From positions 2,976,001-3,040,000 of the forward strand of contig NZ_CP082164.1 in assembly GCF_023101685.1 (NCBI RefSeq): a stretch of 64,000 nt of DNA, written 5' to 3'. Each line of letters opens with the position of its first letter. Positions within the stretch are counted from its first letter, which is position 1. The position numbers and the translations under genes are program-made. Below the pieces are notes generated by a model. The model worked only from the letters and a program-made list of their open reading frames with translations, had not been told where the DNA came from and ran no database searches. The DNA is from Bradyrhizobium sp. 186. GTDB taxonomy: Bacteria > Pseudomonadota > Alphaproteobacteria > Rhizobiales > Xanthobacteraceae. Shown one piece after another: positions 45,073 through 54,034 of this stretch.

Positions 45073-45563
45073 GGCGCCAAGCTTCAATACACACCGATCG
45101 TCTCCGTTTAGCCCGGAGCGTCCAATTCCGTGTCCGCAGACTTGGTTTGACCCTATTTTGAAAGACCGGGCGCGATCCTTTCCCCAGATCCAGCTTCGCT
45201 ATCAGACGGAGTTGCAAAACTTCATTCAGGATACCGATGGCGTGACCGTCGATTTGGTCGATCAGGTTACCGGCAGATCTCAGCAAATTCAGGCCAAATA
45301 CCTCGTCGGCTGCGACGGCTCAGACAGCTTGGTGCGCAGTCTGCTTGGAATCCAGGTTCGCGGACAGCGGCATCTTGATTGGTCCTTGAATGTCTATCTG
45401 AGGATTCCGAACTTCAAGTACCTGCACCGGACCGAGCCGGCTTTCCGCTATGTGTTCGTCGGTCCGGAGGGCACTTGGTCGTTCCTGACCATGGTTGACG
45501 GCAAGGATTTGTATCGGTTGCAGCTTATCGGCGTCGATAAGAGTGCTTTAGAGACGGCCGATA
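45073..45563 (+). pseudogene. Internal fragment of a FAD aromatic hydroxylase
   Basis: About 490 bp highly similar to residues roughly 94-255 of the intact hydroxylase at 26612-28330 (PSFNTHRSSPFSPER, YLVGCDGSDSLVRSLLG, GPEGTWSFLTMVDGKDLYRL). Both ends are abrupt: left at GGCGCCAAGC, right after GAGACGGCCGATA. The FAD-binding N-terminus and the GD motif are missing. It shows that a second hydroxylase locus once followed module copy 2. Confidence 0.9.
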
Positions 45564-45581
45564 AGCACGGAGCCCACCGTC

Positions 45582-45758
45582 ATGGCCGCGGACACTATCT
45601 CAGGCTACATTCAAAGGCTCCTTGACCGCATTGAGTTCAAGCAGACTGCCTACGCGTTGGACCGCGATTCACGGGAAGCCGCTCTTGCCCGATTCCTGAA
45701 GAGGGTTTCAGGTAGTGATCAAGAGGCGGCCGAGGAGGAGCGCCGCTTGGCTGCATAA
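45582..45758 (+). CDS. Small hypothetical protein (58 residues)
   Basis: ATG 45582 to TAA 45758 encodes MAADTISGYIQRLLDRIEFK and a charged remainder ending in EEERRLAA, probably two amphipathic helices. No ribosome site is convincing and it starts only 18 bp after the hydroxylase fragment, so it may be a fusion-junction frame or the tail of a lost gene. Function unknown. Confidence 0.35.
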   Translation: MAADTISGYIQRLLDRIEFKQTAYALDRDSREAALARFLKRVSGSDQEAAEEERRLAA

Positions 45759-46154
45759 TCTTGAGCCGCAGTGCACGGTTATGGAACGACCGCTCGTGTC
45801 GCAAAGCGGACGGGCAACAAGTCGGGTCAGGTCGCCCCGGTACATCCGTTCTTGGCGCAAAACGACGTTCGTTGGAACGCTATTGTCGGCGATGCGGCCG
45901 CAAGGCGACATCGCAGGGCGGCGGTTCTTGAGACAGAGCGACCTGTGGATTTGGTCGATGCCGCTCAGTCAGCAACCGCAGAGCCGCGGCGCGACATGGC
46001 TTTCTCCTGGCTCACGGTTGAAAGATGCCACCTCGGGGCTTAGGCCAGTATTCGAGACCGTGCGCACCGGCGAGATCCCGCCGTCGCGGGTGGACCGTGT
46101 ATTCGGTGTCACCACCTTCGAGCCGGGGTGGTGGCGACGAGCGTGGCCGATCGT
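45759..46154. other. Intergenic region, no gene recognised
   Basis: About 400 bp between the small frame and the C13 peptidase stop. Plus-strand frames here continue antisense into the peptidase gene and show no domain. Confidence 0.5.
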
Positions 46155-46916
46155 TCAAGGGCGCACAACCAGCAATGGCTGCACGTTTGCGCCACCTGCC
46201 ATCAGGGGATTCGACGGCTCGAAATGCTTATGCAGCTCTCGCTTCCTGACGAGCGCGCGCGCACCGGCAAATGCACCCGTCAGGCTTTCGGCTCGCCGGA
46301 GTGCGACGTTGAAGAAGGCGTCACCGAAATAAGTCCACTTCGCCTTGTCCTCGCAACCGAACGACGGATGATCGGAGTCGGCAGCCGTGATGACCAAGAC
46401 GTCGGGATTCGCGAGACGAGGGATGAAGACTCCAGAGTAACAGGCCGAGATAATCACCACCTTGTGGCGCACGCCGGTCGCTCCAAGCATCTCTGCGAGA
46501 CGGGACGGTGTGAGTATTTGCGTAAGCCGCCCCGCCTTGATTGCAAGGCCGTCTGGCGAGCCATGCGAGGTGAGAATCAAGAACAACACGTCTTTCTCGG
46601 CGTCCAGGCGGCCGGCTGCAACCTGCAACGACTTGGCCAGCGCTTCGGTCGTAGCGCTGCCACCTTTTTTCGAATTGTACTGCACCTCGATCGGGCCAGT
46701 TTCGAAACGATCCGCGACGACCTGGGCTGCACCGGTCGCCTCGCTTCGGAACACGCTTTGATCGCCGAAAAGGCCAAAGGACACCACGCCGACCTTGTGG
46801 ACATCCTCGGTGGTGTGCACTGTCGAAACTGACAGCACGACGGCCAAGGCAAGAGCGATGAGCGGCGCGCCAAGCCGCCAGATCCAGAACTTCGAAGTCA
46901 TGGCGTCGGAGATCAT
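46155..46916 (-). CDS. C13-family (legumain/caspase-like) peptidase
   Basis: A 253-residue protein; ATG 46916 with GAGG upstream. A hydrophobic segment at residues about 14-34 is a signal peptide or membrane anchor. The catalytic dyad of clan CD peptidases is visible: H118-G119 in FLILTSHGSPDG and C159 in VVIISACYSGVF. The C13 family includes legumain and GPI-transamidase; bacterial members are mostly uncharacterised and probably act in the periplasm on Asn/Asp sites. Monocistronic. Confidence 0.88.
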   Translation of the reverse strand: MISDAMTSKFWIWRLGAPLIALALAVVLSVSTVHTTEDVHKVGVVSFGLFGDQSVFRSEATGAAQVVADRFETGPIEVQYNSKKGGSATTEALAKSLQVAAGRLDAEKDVLFLILTSHGSPDGLAIKAGRLTQILTPSRLAEMLGATGVRHKVVIISACYSGVFIPRLANPDVLVITAADSDHPSFGCEDKAKWTYFGDAFFNVALRRAESLTGAFAGARALVRKRELHKHFEPSNPLMAGGANVQPLLVVRP

Positions 46917-47320
46917 GGTGAACCTCGCTTTGAGATCGCCGCCACAGTACGGCGGGCCAGAACGAAGATAGCGGGACTACACTGAATTTCCATCGCCATA
47001 GATCGCACCGTGACCATCTCAGCCACCGATCATCTGCGCGCCGAGTTCAACACCAATGCTTGGTCGGGACGCATGGAGGGCGGCTATCCCTTCGCGCCGT
47101 GGAGCACGCGAAACGAAGAATTTCAGAACGGCTCCTCCGGTCCTGCGGGAGTCGCAAAATCGGCAGCTATTGGCGCAAAGCGGGACATTCGAGTTGATGA
47201 CGAGGTCGCCTAAGAGCCAACAGGCGACACCAAGGATTTGCGACTCGACCCGGCGACCGCGGTCGGACCTCTGGAACTCCCTGGACCTGCGGCGGTTGTA
47301 GCGCACAGAGGGCCTCATGC
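46917..47320. other. Intergenic region between peptidase and amidinotransferase
   Basis: About 400 bp holding divergent promoters presumably. Around 47172-47196 is GGCGCAAAGCGGGACATTCG, similar to GGCGCGAAGCGGACGTTCGG at 49012-49031; this may be a dispersed rhizobial intergenic motif. No gene supported. Confidence 0.5.
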
Positions 47321-48445
47321 ATGGACATGGTCACACGCGTTCGCGGTTCGGATGCCGTCCCGTCGGGCCAAGTTTCTCCGGTGAGCTCACACAACGAGTG
47401 GGGCACGCTGGAGGAAGTGATAGTCGGAAGGCTTGAGGGTGCGGTTATCCCGTCCGATCATCCGGTTGTCACCTGCAACATTCCGGGCATGGCGGCGCGT
47501 GCCCAATCGCTGTTCGCAGGCTTCCGTTACCCAAAGATCATGATCGAACCGGCTCAGCGTGAGCTTGATGGCTTGGTTGCGCTGCTACAGTCGCTGGGTA
47601 TCATCGTAAGGCGGCCGGACGCCGTCGACCACAGGAAGCGCTTCAGCACGCCGGAATGGTCCTCGCGCGGCTTCTGCAATTCCTGCCCGCGCGACAGCAT
47701 GCTCGTGATCGGCGACGAGATCATTGAAACCCCAATGGTTTGGCCCTGTCGGTACTTCGAGACGCATTCCTATCGTCCGATTCTGAAGGACTATTTCCAA
47801 CGTGGCGCGCGGTGGACGAGCGCGCCCAGACCTCAACTGACGGACGAACTGTTCGACCCAGAATTTCGCGTCCCCAAGAAAGGCGAGCCGATCTCATACA
47901 TCCTCACCGAATTCGAGCCGGTCTTTGACGCCGCCGACTTCTTTCGCTGCGGGCGCGACCTGTTCGTGACCCGCAGCAACGTCACCAATGCGTCTGGTAT
48001 TGAATGGCTGCGTCGCCACCTTGGCGACGGTTATCGCATCCATGAGATTGAGAGCCGCTGTCCCAATCCAATGCACATCGACACCACCATATTGCCGCTT
48101 GGGCCCGGCAAGATTCTGATCAATCCCGAATACATAGACGTCAACCACCTTCCGGCCATCCTGAAAGGATGGGACATCCTCGTGGCCCCCGAGCCCGACC
48201 CAATAACCGATCCTATGCTCAGGATCACTTCGCTATGCGGGAAATGGCTCAACATGAACGTACTGATGGTCGACGAGAAGCGCGTCATCGTAGATCCACA
48301 TCATACTGCAATGACGCGTGCGTTGGAGAATTGGGGATTCGAGCCGATTCTCTGTGGGTTCTTACACTATGCGGCATTTGGTGGCGGCTTCCATTGCGCC
48401 ACGCTCGACGTCCGACGGCGCGGCACGTTGAAGAGCTATTTTTGA
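47321..48445 (+). CDS. Arginine:glycine amidinotransferase-family enzyme
   Basis: A 374-residue enzyme; ATG 47321 with AGAGGG 8 nt upstream. The catalytic triad aligns by spacing with vertebrate AGAT: D203 (FDAADFFRCGRD), H252 (PNPMHIDTT) and C359 (GGGFHCATLDVRRRGTL). Such enzymes move the amidino group from arginine to an amine (glycine, inosamine-phosphate, lysine or others), giving ornithine. The acceptor here is unknown. A Gdx/SugE guanidinium exporter is encoded convergently 35 bp downstream. Confidence 0.92.
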   Translation: MDMVTRVRGSDAVPSGQVSPVSSHNEWGTLEEVIVGRLEGAVIPSDHPVVTCNIPGMAARAQSLFAGFRYPKIMIEPAQRELDGLVALLQSLGIIVRRPDAVDHRKRFSTPEWSSRGFCNSCPRDSMLVIGDEIIETPMVWPCRYFETHSYRPILKDYFQRGARWTSAPRPQLTDELFDPEFRVPKKGEPISYILTEFEPVFDAADFFRCGRDLFVTRSNVTNASGIEWLRRHLGDGYRIHEIESRCPNPMHIDTTILPLGPGKILINPEYIDVNHLPAILKGWDILVAPEPDPITDPMLRITSLCGKWLNMNVLMVDEKRVIVDPHHTAMTRALENWGFEPILCGFLHYAAFGGGFHCATLDVRRRGTLKSYF

Positions 48446-48480
48446 GCCGACTTCCAATACGTCTCGTCGCACCGTTCCGC

Positions 48481-48795
48481 CTAAGTGGTGATTTTCAGTC
48501 CGATTATGCCCAATAGAATAAAGCCGATACAGGTAAGCCTAAGCAACGTCAGGGGCTCGTTAAATAGATAGATGCCGAGCGCCGTGGTGCCAACAGTGCC
48601 AATGCCCGTCCACACCGCATAGGCCGTACCGACCGGCAGCGACTTAAGCGCGATTCCGAGGAACCCAATACTGGCCGCCATAGCGACGACTGTGCCGATT
48701 GTCGGTAAAAGGCGTGCGAAGCCTTCCGTGAATTTGAGCCCGATCGCCCAGGCGATTTCACACAGGCCAGCAACGAGCAGGAAGAGCCAAGCCAT
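48481..48795 (-). CDS. sugE: SMR-family guanidinium exporter (Gdx/SugE)
   Basis: A 104-residue four-helix membrane protein of the small multidrug resistance family. E13 in AGLCEIAWAIGLKFTEGF is the conserved proton/substrate-coupling Glu, and the WAIGLKFTEGF segment is characteristic of the Gdx (SugE) subgroup that exports guanidinium in exchange for protons. VGTAYAVWTGIGTVGTTALG is the family's second signature. Works as an antiparallel dimer. No guanidine riboswitch could be recognised in its leader. Confidence 0.93.
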   Translation of the reverse strand: MAWLFLLVAGLCEIAWAIGLKFTEGFARLLPTIGTVVAMAASIGFLGIALKSLPVGTAYAVWTGIGTVGTTALGIYLFNEPLTLLRLTCIGFILLGIIGLKITT

Positions 48796-49173
48796 GGGAA
48801 TGCCCCTAAAACGCTTGAACCACGAGCGATCTCTCTCAGGGTATGCTCCAAATCAATGCTTTGAAAGTTTGTAGTAGGATCGGGCTAGGGCCGCCCCAAA
48901 GAGATCGAGCATTGCCGCCACACCGTCTTGGTCATCTGCACCCCTGCACTGCTAACGGCGTAAGAATCGGCTTGGGGTCAAAATGGGGCCTCGCGGAGCC
49001 GGCCGCTTTTGGCGCGAAGCGGACGTTCGGCAAACGGGCCATTTCCGCTGAGTGCCAGAGATCAAGGATCGCTCGAAATTAAAGAAGGCAGAAATTTGAC
49101 GGAGCCCCGCAAGATGGATCCCGCGAGTGTGAGCTCTGTGTTTTTGGCTACAAGCCGATGCCAGCGAACCCAA
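48796..49173. other. Intergenic region with a repeated rhizobial motif
   Basis: About 380 bp with no gene supported. Contains GGCGCGAAGCGGACGTTCGG at 49012-49031, related to a motif at 47172-47196. It serves as leader of sugE on the minus strand. Confidence 0.5.
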
Positions 49174-49668
49174 TCACTTGTAGAAGATGTAGTCAGCTGT
49201 GTAATCGGCACGCCGCTCTGTTCCGGCCGTGGGACACGCGCCGGTTGGGCCGACTCCGCCGGAGGTATTGACCCGTTGGACGAAACGCGCGCCTCCAAGT
49301 ACCCCCGATCCAGAGGATGCTGCCGACAACAGCAGCCAAGGAATCGCGCCCGTCTGTGGAGCGGGCTCACTCGCTAAAATCTTGCCAACGATCTTCGAGC
49401 CATCGGAAGCTTCCCAGGTCGGGCCGGCGTAGTGCTTGGCGAATGGTTTGCCCTGCGCGTCGATAAGTTCGGCCTCGGGGGCCTTGAAGCTCCATTCGCT
49501 ACCGCCCCCTTTGACGGTGCAGACATATATCTGAACGCCTTTCGCGGTGTACTTGCCGACCAGCGGTGCGTCCTGCGGAGGCGCAAGTTTGGCCGGAATA
49601 TTCTGAGCGATCGCGGGAATCGCGAAAAGCGAAAGAGCAGCAAAGCTGAACAGAAAGCGGGTGAGCAT
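49174..49668 (-). CDS. Exported DUF3455-type protein
   Basis: A 164-residue protein; ATG 49668 has GAGGA 7 nt upstream. MLTRFLFSFAALSLFAIPAIA is a Sec signal peptide. The mature protein contains GKYTAKGVQIYVCTVKGGGS, HYAGPTWEASDGSKIVGKIL and a C-terminal YTADYIFY, all typical of the DUF3455 family, whose function is unknown. It lies behind another small exported protein on the same strand with a 175-bp gap. Confidence 0.82.
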   Translation of the reverse strand: MLTRFLFSFAALSLFAIPAIAQNIPAKLAPPQDAPLVGKYTAKGVQIYVCTVKGGGSEWSFKAPEAELIDAQGKPFAKHYAGPTWEASDGSKIVGKILASEPAPQTGAIPWLLLSAASSGSGVLGGARFVQRVNTSGGVGPTGACPTAGTERRADYTADYIFYK

Positions 49669-49843
49669 GAAGTTGTCCTCGCAAAGTTTACAATCATGCG
49701 GGCTGAGATGTTGTCGTCGCCGATCTTGTTCGCGTCGGCAACGACAACCGTCCGATGCCTGCGCCTTTTTGCAGAGACGATGCCGCCGTCGCGTCCGGTC
49801 GCGGCGCCGATCTGTCGAACTCTTGATTGTTGTCGAATGCGGC

Positions 49844-50458
49844 TCACATCGGCGGCGTGATGCCGTCACGACCGACCAGCACGCGCTTCGATGATAGTGT
49901 GCCGTCGCTCTGTTTCGCGACGAATGCAATGATCTTGGCGCCAGCCGTCAGTTCGCTCTTTGCGCCATCCACAAAGTTGACGATCGGCGTATCCGGGGAA
50001 ACGATGACTTTCTTCTCGCCGTCCTTGTACTTGATCGAGAGGGATTTGCCGTCATTGCCATCGACTTCCTGTGCGACGGTCGCGTTGGTCATCGTGCTGT
50101 TCGGGCGCAAGTCATACTGGCGAAAGCCTTCTGCGGTGCCACGCGCTGACTCAGGAAAAATATGGATCGCGATCGCCTTCTGGCTGCCGTCGGGTAGGGG
50201 CATTCCGGTGACGCCGACGTAGGAGCCGGGCTTCACGTCAGCGAGCGTGGTCTTGACGAGACCTGTGACGACCACGTCGCTCGCCAGGCCGATCTTCTGC
50301 GTTGTACCGTCGCGCGCCGTAACTGTGAGTTTGTTGCCGTCGACGTTGTCGATGGTTCCGCGGATCCGTGATGGTCCTTGCTGCGCGGCCACGGGGAACA
50401 CGTTCAGCAGAGCGCACAGGACTGTGGCGGCAAGTAGCTTTGGAGTGGTGTTGGGCAT
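49844..50458 (-). CDS. Exported protein with DUF5666-like beta repeats
   Basis: A 204-residue protein; ATG 50458 with AAGG upstream. The N-terminus is a Sec signal (LLAATVLCALLNVFPVAAQ). The mature part carries OB-fold-like repeats: RIRGTIDNVDGNKLTVTARD, DVKPGSYVGVTG and later KSLSIKYKDGEKKVIVSPDT. Such proteins of rhizobia are uncharacterised; a DUF5666 relationship is inferred from the G-x-I-x-x-V-x-G-x-x-L pattern. Confidence 0.8.
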   Translation of the reverse strand: MPNTTPKLLAATVLCALLNVFPVAAQQGPSRIRGTIDNVDGNKLTVTARDGTTQKIGLASDVVVTGLVKTTLADVKPGSYVGVTGMPLPDGSQKAIAIHIFPESARGTAEGFRQYDLRPNSTMTNATVAQEVDGNDGKSLSIKYKDGEKKVIVSPDTPIVNFVDGAKSELTAGAKIIAFVAKQSDGTLSSKRVLVGRDGITPPM

Positions 50459-50563
50459 GAATGACCTTCTTTGGCGGGTGGAGGGTGATACCTGTTCAAC
50501 CCCCGCTTTGGGGATCGCGATTGATCGTAGTGCCGGCGCGAGCCTCGCTATTGGGGCCAGCCC

Positions 50564-51607
50564 TCATACGGTCTGACTGGTCCATCCAGTGAAGTCCGGG
50601 ATGATGGTCGAGCGCATGGCCGAGATTGTCTGGAGCGATGCAGCGAGCGGCAGGTCACCGAAAGCGAGTTGGCGCATGACGTATGTAACACCAGCCTCAA
50701 CGATCTGGCTTTTGAGCGTTTCTCGCACCGTGGAAGGTGATCCGACCAGGCAGAAACCGTCATCCAGGGCTTGCTCGAACGAGTTCGGCAGATTCGACGG
50801 AACGGGCAAATTGCCAACGCGCGACAGAAAGGTGAATGTCTTGAACCAGCGCGCGTAGGCGGGAGCGGCCAGAGCACGCGCCTCAGCGTCGGACCCGGCG
50901 ATCACGACAATGCGAACCATACCAAGCAGCGGCATCAAGTGCGGCGGCCGAGCCACCCAGTTTGCCCGGTACGCATCCGTAATTGCCCGGATCGCGCTGC
51001 TCTCTCCGACACAAGCGATGTTGATCGAGTTCTCCGCAGCCCATCGGGCTGTTTCCGGCTTCATCGCCCCGTACCACAGCGGTGGATAGGGCTTTTGGAA
51101 GGGTGAGAGCGTAATCGGCACGTCGGAGATGCTGAAATGGCGGCCCGTGTAGGTAAGCGTATCGGTTTCCATGGCCTTGAGAACAATCTCAGCCGCTTCA
51201 TTGTAGCGATGTTGTGCGTCTGCGGGCGAAACACCGAAAAACGAAAGTTCAAGTGGGACGGCGCCGCGGCCAATGCCAAGATCAAGTCTGCCCCCGCTCA
51301 GCTGATCCAGCATGCAGATCTCTTCGAAAGCGCGTAGTGGGTGATAGAGATTCAACAGCATCACCAACGGTCCGAGTCGCAGTGTTCTGGTGCGTTGCGC
51401 GACGGCGGACAAGAACAAGTTGGGTGAAGCCGCCAGACCATGTGGTGTGCCATGATGCTCTGCGACGTGATAGGCGCGAAAGCCAGCCTCGTCGCACGCC
51501 GCGGCGATTTCCAGTCGGTCGTTGTACTGCTGGCGAAGGCTCCCGCCCGCATGATCCAGATGATCAAAAATGCCAAAGCTGACGGTCGGTGAAGTTGCGA
51601 AGTCCAT
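50564..51607 (-). CDS. Luciferase-like (LLM) flavin-dependent oxidoreductase
   Basis: A 347-residue TIM-barrel protein of the bacterial luciferase-like monooxygenase family. Typical segments are EAGFRAYHVAEHHGTPHGLA near residues 40-60, TRTLRLGPLVMLLNLYHPLR, LDQLSGGRLDLGIGRG and the C-terminal FCLVGSPSTVRETL. These enzymes use FMNH2 (or F420) and O2 to oxidise diverse organic substrates, so a reductase partner is needed; the FMN reductase at 28.4 kb is one candidate in the window but distant. Monocistronic. Confidence 0.92.
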   Translation of the reverse strand: MDFATSPTVSFGIFDHLDHAGGSLRQQYNDRLEIAAACDEAGFRAYHVAEHHGTPHGLAASPNLFLSAVAQRTRTLRLGPLVMLLNLYHPLRAFEEICMLDQLSGGRLDLGIGRGAVPLELSFFGVSPADAQHRYNEAAEIVLKAMETDTLTYTGRHFSISDVPITLSPFQKPYPPLWYGAMKPETARWAAENSINIACVGESSAIRAITDAYRANWVARPPHLMPLLGMVRIVVIAGSDAEARALAAPAYARWFKTFTFLSRVGNLPVPSNLPNSFEQALDDGFCLVGSPSTVRETLKSQIVEAGVTYVMRQLAFGDLPLAASLQTISAMRSTIIPDFTGWTSQTV

Positions 51608-51810
51608 GGCCCCTTCCTTTCAGCCCAACAGTTGCGAGTTCACATCATCCAGTTCGTCGCCATTGGCGCGGTCGTAACAAGTTCACGGGAATGTTTTCAA
51701 CACGAGGCCATTCGTCACGTGTCGGTGACCGTGTTGCGTTGCGTTCTCTTCGGTCGAACTGCTCAAGGCAACGCAATTTTTCCGGCGTGGCCAGTCACGG
51801 AGTGTGATCG

Positions 51811-52194
51811 ATGAAGAGTACGAGGATAGTCGTGGCGTTAACCGCGAGCGGCCTCGCATCAATACCCGCGGCTCAGACAAAACCTCCCAAAGAGCTTCGG
51901 AACGGTCGCGAGGACGAGGGCGCCGATCGCCGTGGTGTTGCGCTTTGGCGGTCGGCGTTTACGTTCTTCGTGGAAGCCTTTGCCGCATATGCAGCTTCGA
52001 TGCATCCGAGCACGGCATTTTCCGTTGAGGCTGCCCTGATTGCCGCAAAGCGCATCTACCCGTGGCCGGCAGGCCGCACGCCGATCACCGCCGAGCATGA
52101 GCGTGGTCCACATCCGATATTCGGGCCTGGTAATGCCGTCGAGCTTGAGCACGTTGCGGCGATTCCGGCCATCGAGGTCGCCGGAGTTGGTTGA
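51811..52194 (+). CDS. Possible small exported hypothetical protein
   Basis: A 127-residue frame from ATG 51811 that begins MKSTRIVVALTASGLASIPA, resembling a signal peptide, followed by Ala-rich sequence without recognisable domain. A ribosome site is not obvious and the opposite strand is also open, so it may be a decayed gene. Not identified. Confidence 0.35.
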   Translation: MKSTRIVVALTASGLASIPAAQTKPPKELRNGREDEGADRRGVALWRSAFTFFVEAFAAYAASMHPSTAFSVEAALIAAKRIYPWPAGRTPITAEHERGPHPIFGPGNAVELEHVAAIPAIEVAGVG

Positions 52195-52272
52195 ACTCGT
52201 AACGAGAAAATACCACGAGAAACCTGATGCGATTTCGGTGCTTTTGGCTTCACAACGAGAACGGCAAGCGTG

Positions 52273-52767
52273 ATGAATCCGAAAAACTCTTCCAAGGAAC
52301 CCTTGAACGATCAAGAACGCGAGGACAGGTGGTCGGAGGTCACCCTCGGAGAACGCTATGTCATCCGAACGACTTCAGAAGAAGTGAACGGTGCCTATTC
52401 GATGCTGGAGGTTGTCGCGGATCCGCGAAACGGTGTGCCCATGCACGCTCACGATAGTGAGGAAGAGCACTTCATTATTCTGGAGGGAAAAGCGCTCATC
52501 GCAAATGGAGACAGTCGAGCGGAGGTCGGTGCCGGTTCGTCCGTCACCATCGGAAGAGGCGTAGCGCATGCCTGGTGCAATCCTTCCGAAGATAATCCCC
52601 TCCGGATGCTGGTGCTCTTCACCCCGGGAGGACTCGAAGAACTGTTCCGAAGAAATGCCGGAACTGAGCCTACCGACATGGTCGCCCTGGCCGCTAAATT
52701 CGGCACTCGGATCACGGGCCCTGCGCTGTTCGACAACCTTCACACGATATCGTCGCCTCGGCCCTGA
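52273..52767 (+). CDS. Single-domain cupin protein
   Basis: A 164-residue cupin. ATG 52273 preferred over GTG 52270. The metal-binding motif 1 reads GVPMHAHDSEEEHFIILEG (H, H, E) and motif 2 is GRGVAHAWCNPSEDNPLRML (H). Small cupins of this type are dioxygenases, isomerases or ligand sensors; nothing in the sequence discriminates. It is followed 27 bp later by a Tat-exported amidohydrolase, so the two are probably co-transcribed. Confidence 0.88.
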   Translation: MNPKNSSKEPLNDQEREDRWSEVTLGERYVIRTTSEEVNGAYSMLEVVADPRNGVPMHAHDSEEEHFIILEGKALIANGDSRAEVGAGSSVTIGRGVAHAWCNPSEDNPLRMLVLFTPGGLEELFRRNAGTEPTDMVALAAKFGTRITGPALFDNLHTISSPRP

Positions 52768-52794
52768 AGGCAATCTGGGTCGTACCTGGTCAAC

Positions 52795-53907
52795 ATGGGC
52801 ATAGCAGTGCCTGAACGAGGCTACATGCCAAACGTATTCGGCCGTCACCAGTCTGGTACTTGCACTTATTGCCATTCGTCGCGCCGCGGCTTCATCGAGG
52901 GCGCCGCTGCCCTTGGCGTGGCTGCTGCCTTGTTCGCGAAGCCATCAGCGGCGGCACCGAGCACGATGCTGATCGACACCCATCACCACTTCTTTCCACC
53001 GGCCTACCAGAAGGCGTGGCTCGAATTGGAAGAGGCGCGCCAAGTGCCGCACTTTCCCTCTCAGGTGGCCTGGTCCAAAGGCAAGGCGATCGAAGCGATG
53101 GACGAGGCGGGCATCCGAACCGCGGTGTTGTCGATCGCGTCGACCCCCGGGGTCTGGTTCGATCTCGATGCCGAGAGGGCCAGCCAAATGGCCCGTGACT
53201 GCAATGATTATGCGGCCGAATGGATGCGCGAGAAGCCCGGCCGCTTTGACCTGTTCGCGACGCTGTCGATGATCGACATCGAGCGAACGCTCAAGGAAAT
53301 TGAATATGCATTCGACACCTTGAAGGCGGACGGCGTCGGTCTCCAGTCGAGCTACGGGGACAAGTGGCTGGGCAATAGCAAATACAAACCGGTGTTCGAC
53401 GAGCTCAATCGGCGGGGCGCTGTCGTATACGTTCATCCCCTCGTTGCCGACTGTTACGGCACCCTCAGCGTCGGCACGTTTCCTGCGGTCATTGCAGTTC
53501 CACACGACACCACGCGATGCGTCACCAGTCTCCTGCTCTCGGGCGGTTTTGCACGATGGCGCGAGATCCGGTGGCTGTTCTCACACGCCGGGGGAACGAT
53601 CCCGATGATGGCCGGTCGTATCGACGCCTTCTATGGGAAACGTCCGAACTTGAAGGAGTTCGCGCCCGAGGGGATTCTCGGTGAACTGCGGCGGCTTAAC
53701 TACGACACCGCCAACGCGACCAGCGCGCCGACGATGGCCGCTCTGACCAAGCTCGTGCCCGCGTCTCAAATCACCTACGGCACCGACTATCCCTATTTCG
53801 GCCTGGGCCAGTTCAAGACGTTGGAAGACGCTGGTCTGTCCGCCGTCGAGTTGGAGTCCATCGGCAGCGGGAATGCCACCCGCCTCATTCCGCGACTTCG
53901 AAGCTGA
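52795..53907 (+). CDS. Tat-exported amidohydrolase (ACMSD-like decarboxylase family)
   Basis: A 370-residue metal-dependent hydrolase. ATG 52795 is the longest start; ATG 52825 with a nearby GAGG is an alternative. A twin-arginine signal [20 protein letters not shown] precedes the mature part. The ACMSD/resorcylate-decarboxylase fold shows the metal motif DTHHHFFPP, later YVHPL, the FSHAGG histidine and [10 protein letters not shown]. Relatives decarboxylate hydroxylated aromatic acids in the cytoplasm, so a Tat leader is unusual. Substrate unknown. Confidence 0.9.
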   Translation: MGIAVPERGYMPNVFGRHQSGTCTYCHSSRRGFIEGAAALGVAAALFAKPSAAAPSTMLIDTHHHFFPPAYQKAWLELEEARQVPHFPSQVAWSKGKAIEAMDEAGIRTAVLSIASTPGVWFDLDAERASQMARDCNDYAAEWMREKPGRFDLFATLSMIDIERTLKEIEYAFDTLKADGVGLQSSYGDKWLGNSKYKPVFDELNRRGAVVYVHPLVADCYGTLSVGTFPAVIAVPHDTTRCVTSLLLSGGFARWREIRWLFSHAGGTIPMMAGRIDAFYGKRPNLKEFAPEGILGELRRLNYDTANATSAPTMAALTKLVPASQITYGTDYPYFGLGQFKTLEDAGLSAVELESIGSGNATRLIPRLRS

Positions 53908-54034
53908 AGCGCAAGGGCGGACGTCGTCACGCTCTTCCGCGCCCAACCCACCCCAAACTGAGACACCCAAGTCGGATTGACTTCCGGCAATGCCGGATCG
54001 CGTTCCACACCGAGATTCACAGCAGGAGAAGTAC

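Noticed and set aside
46023..46332. Plus-strand frame containing FGVTTFEPGWWRR
   Set aside because: Mostly antisense to the C13 peptidase, whose catalytic motifs and signal segment are clear.
48796..48900. Possible guanidine (ykkC-type) riboswitch before sugE
   Set aside because: The expected conserved guanidine-I, II or III sequences could not be found in the leader.
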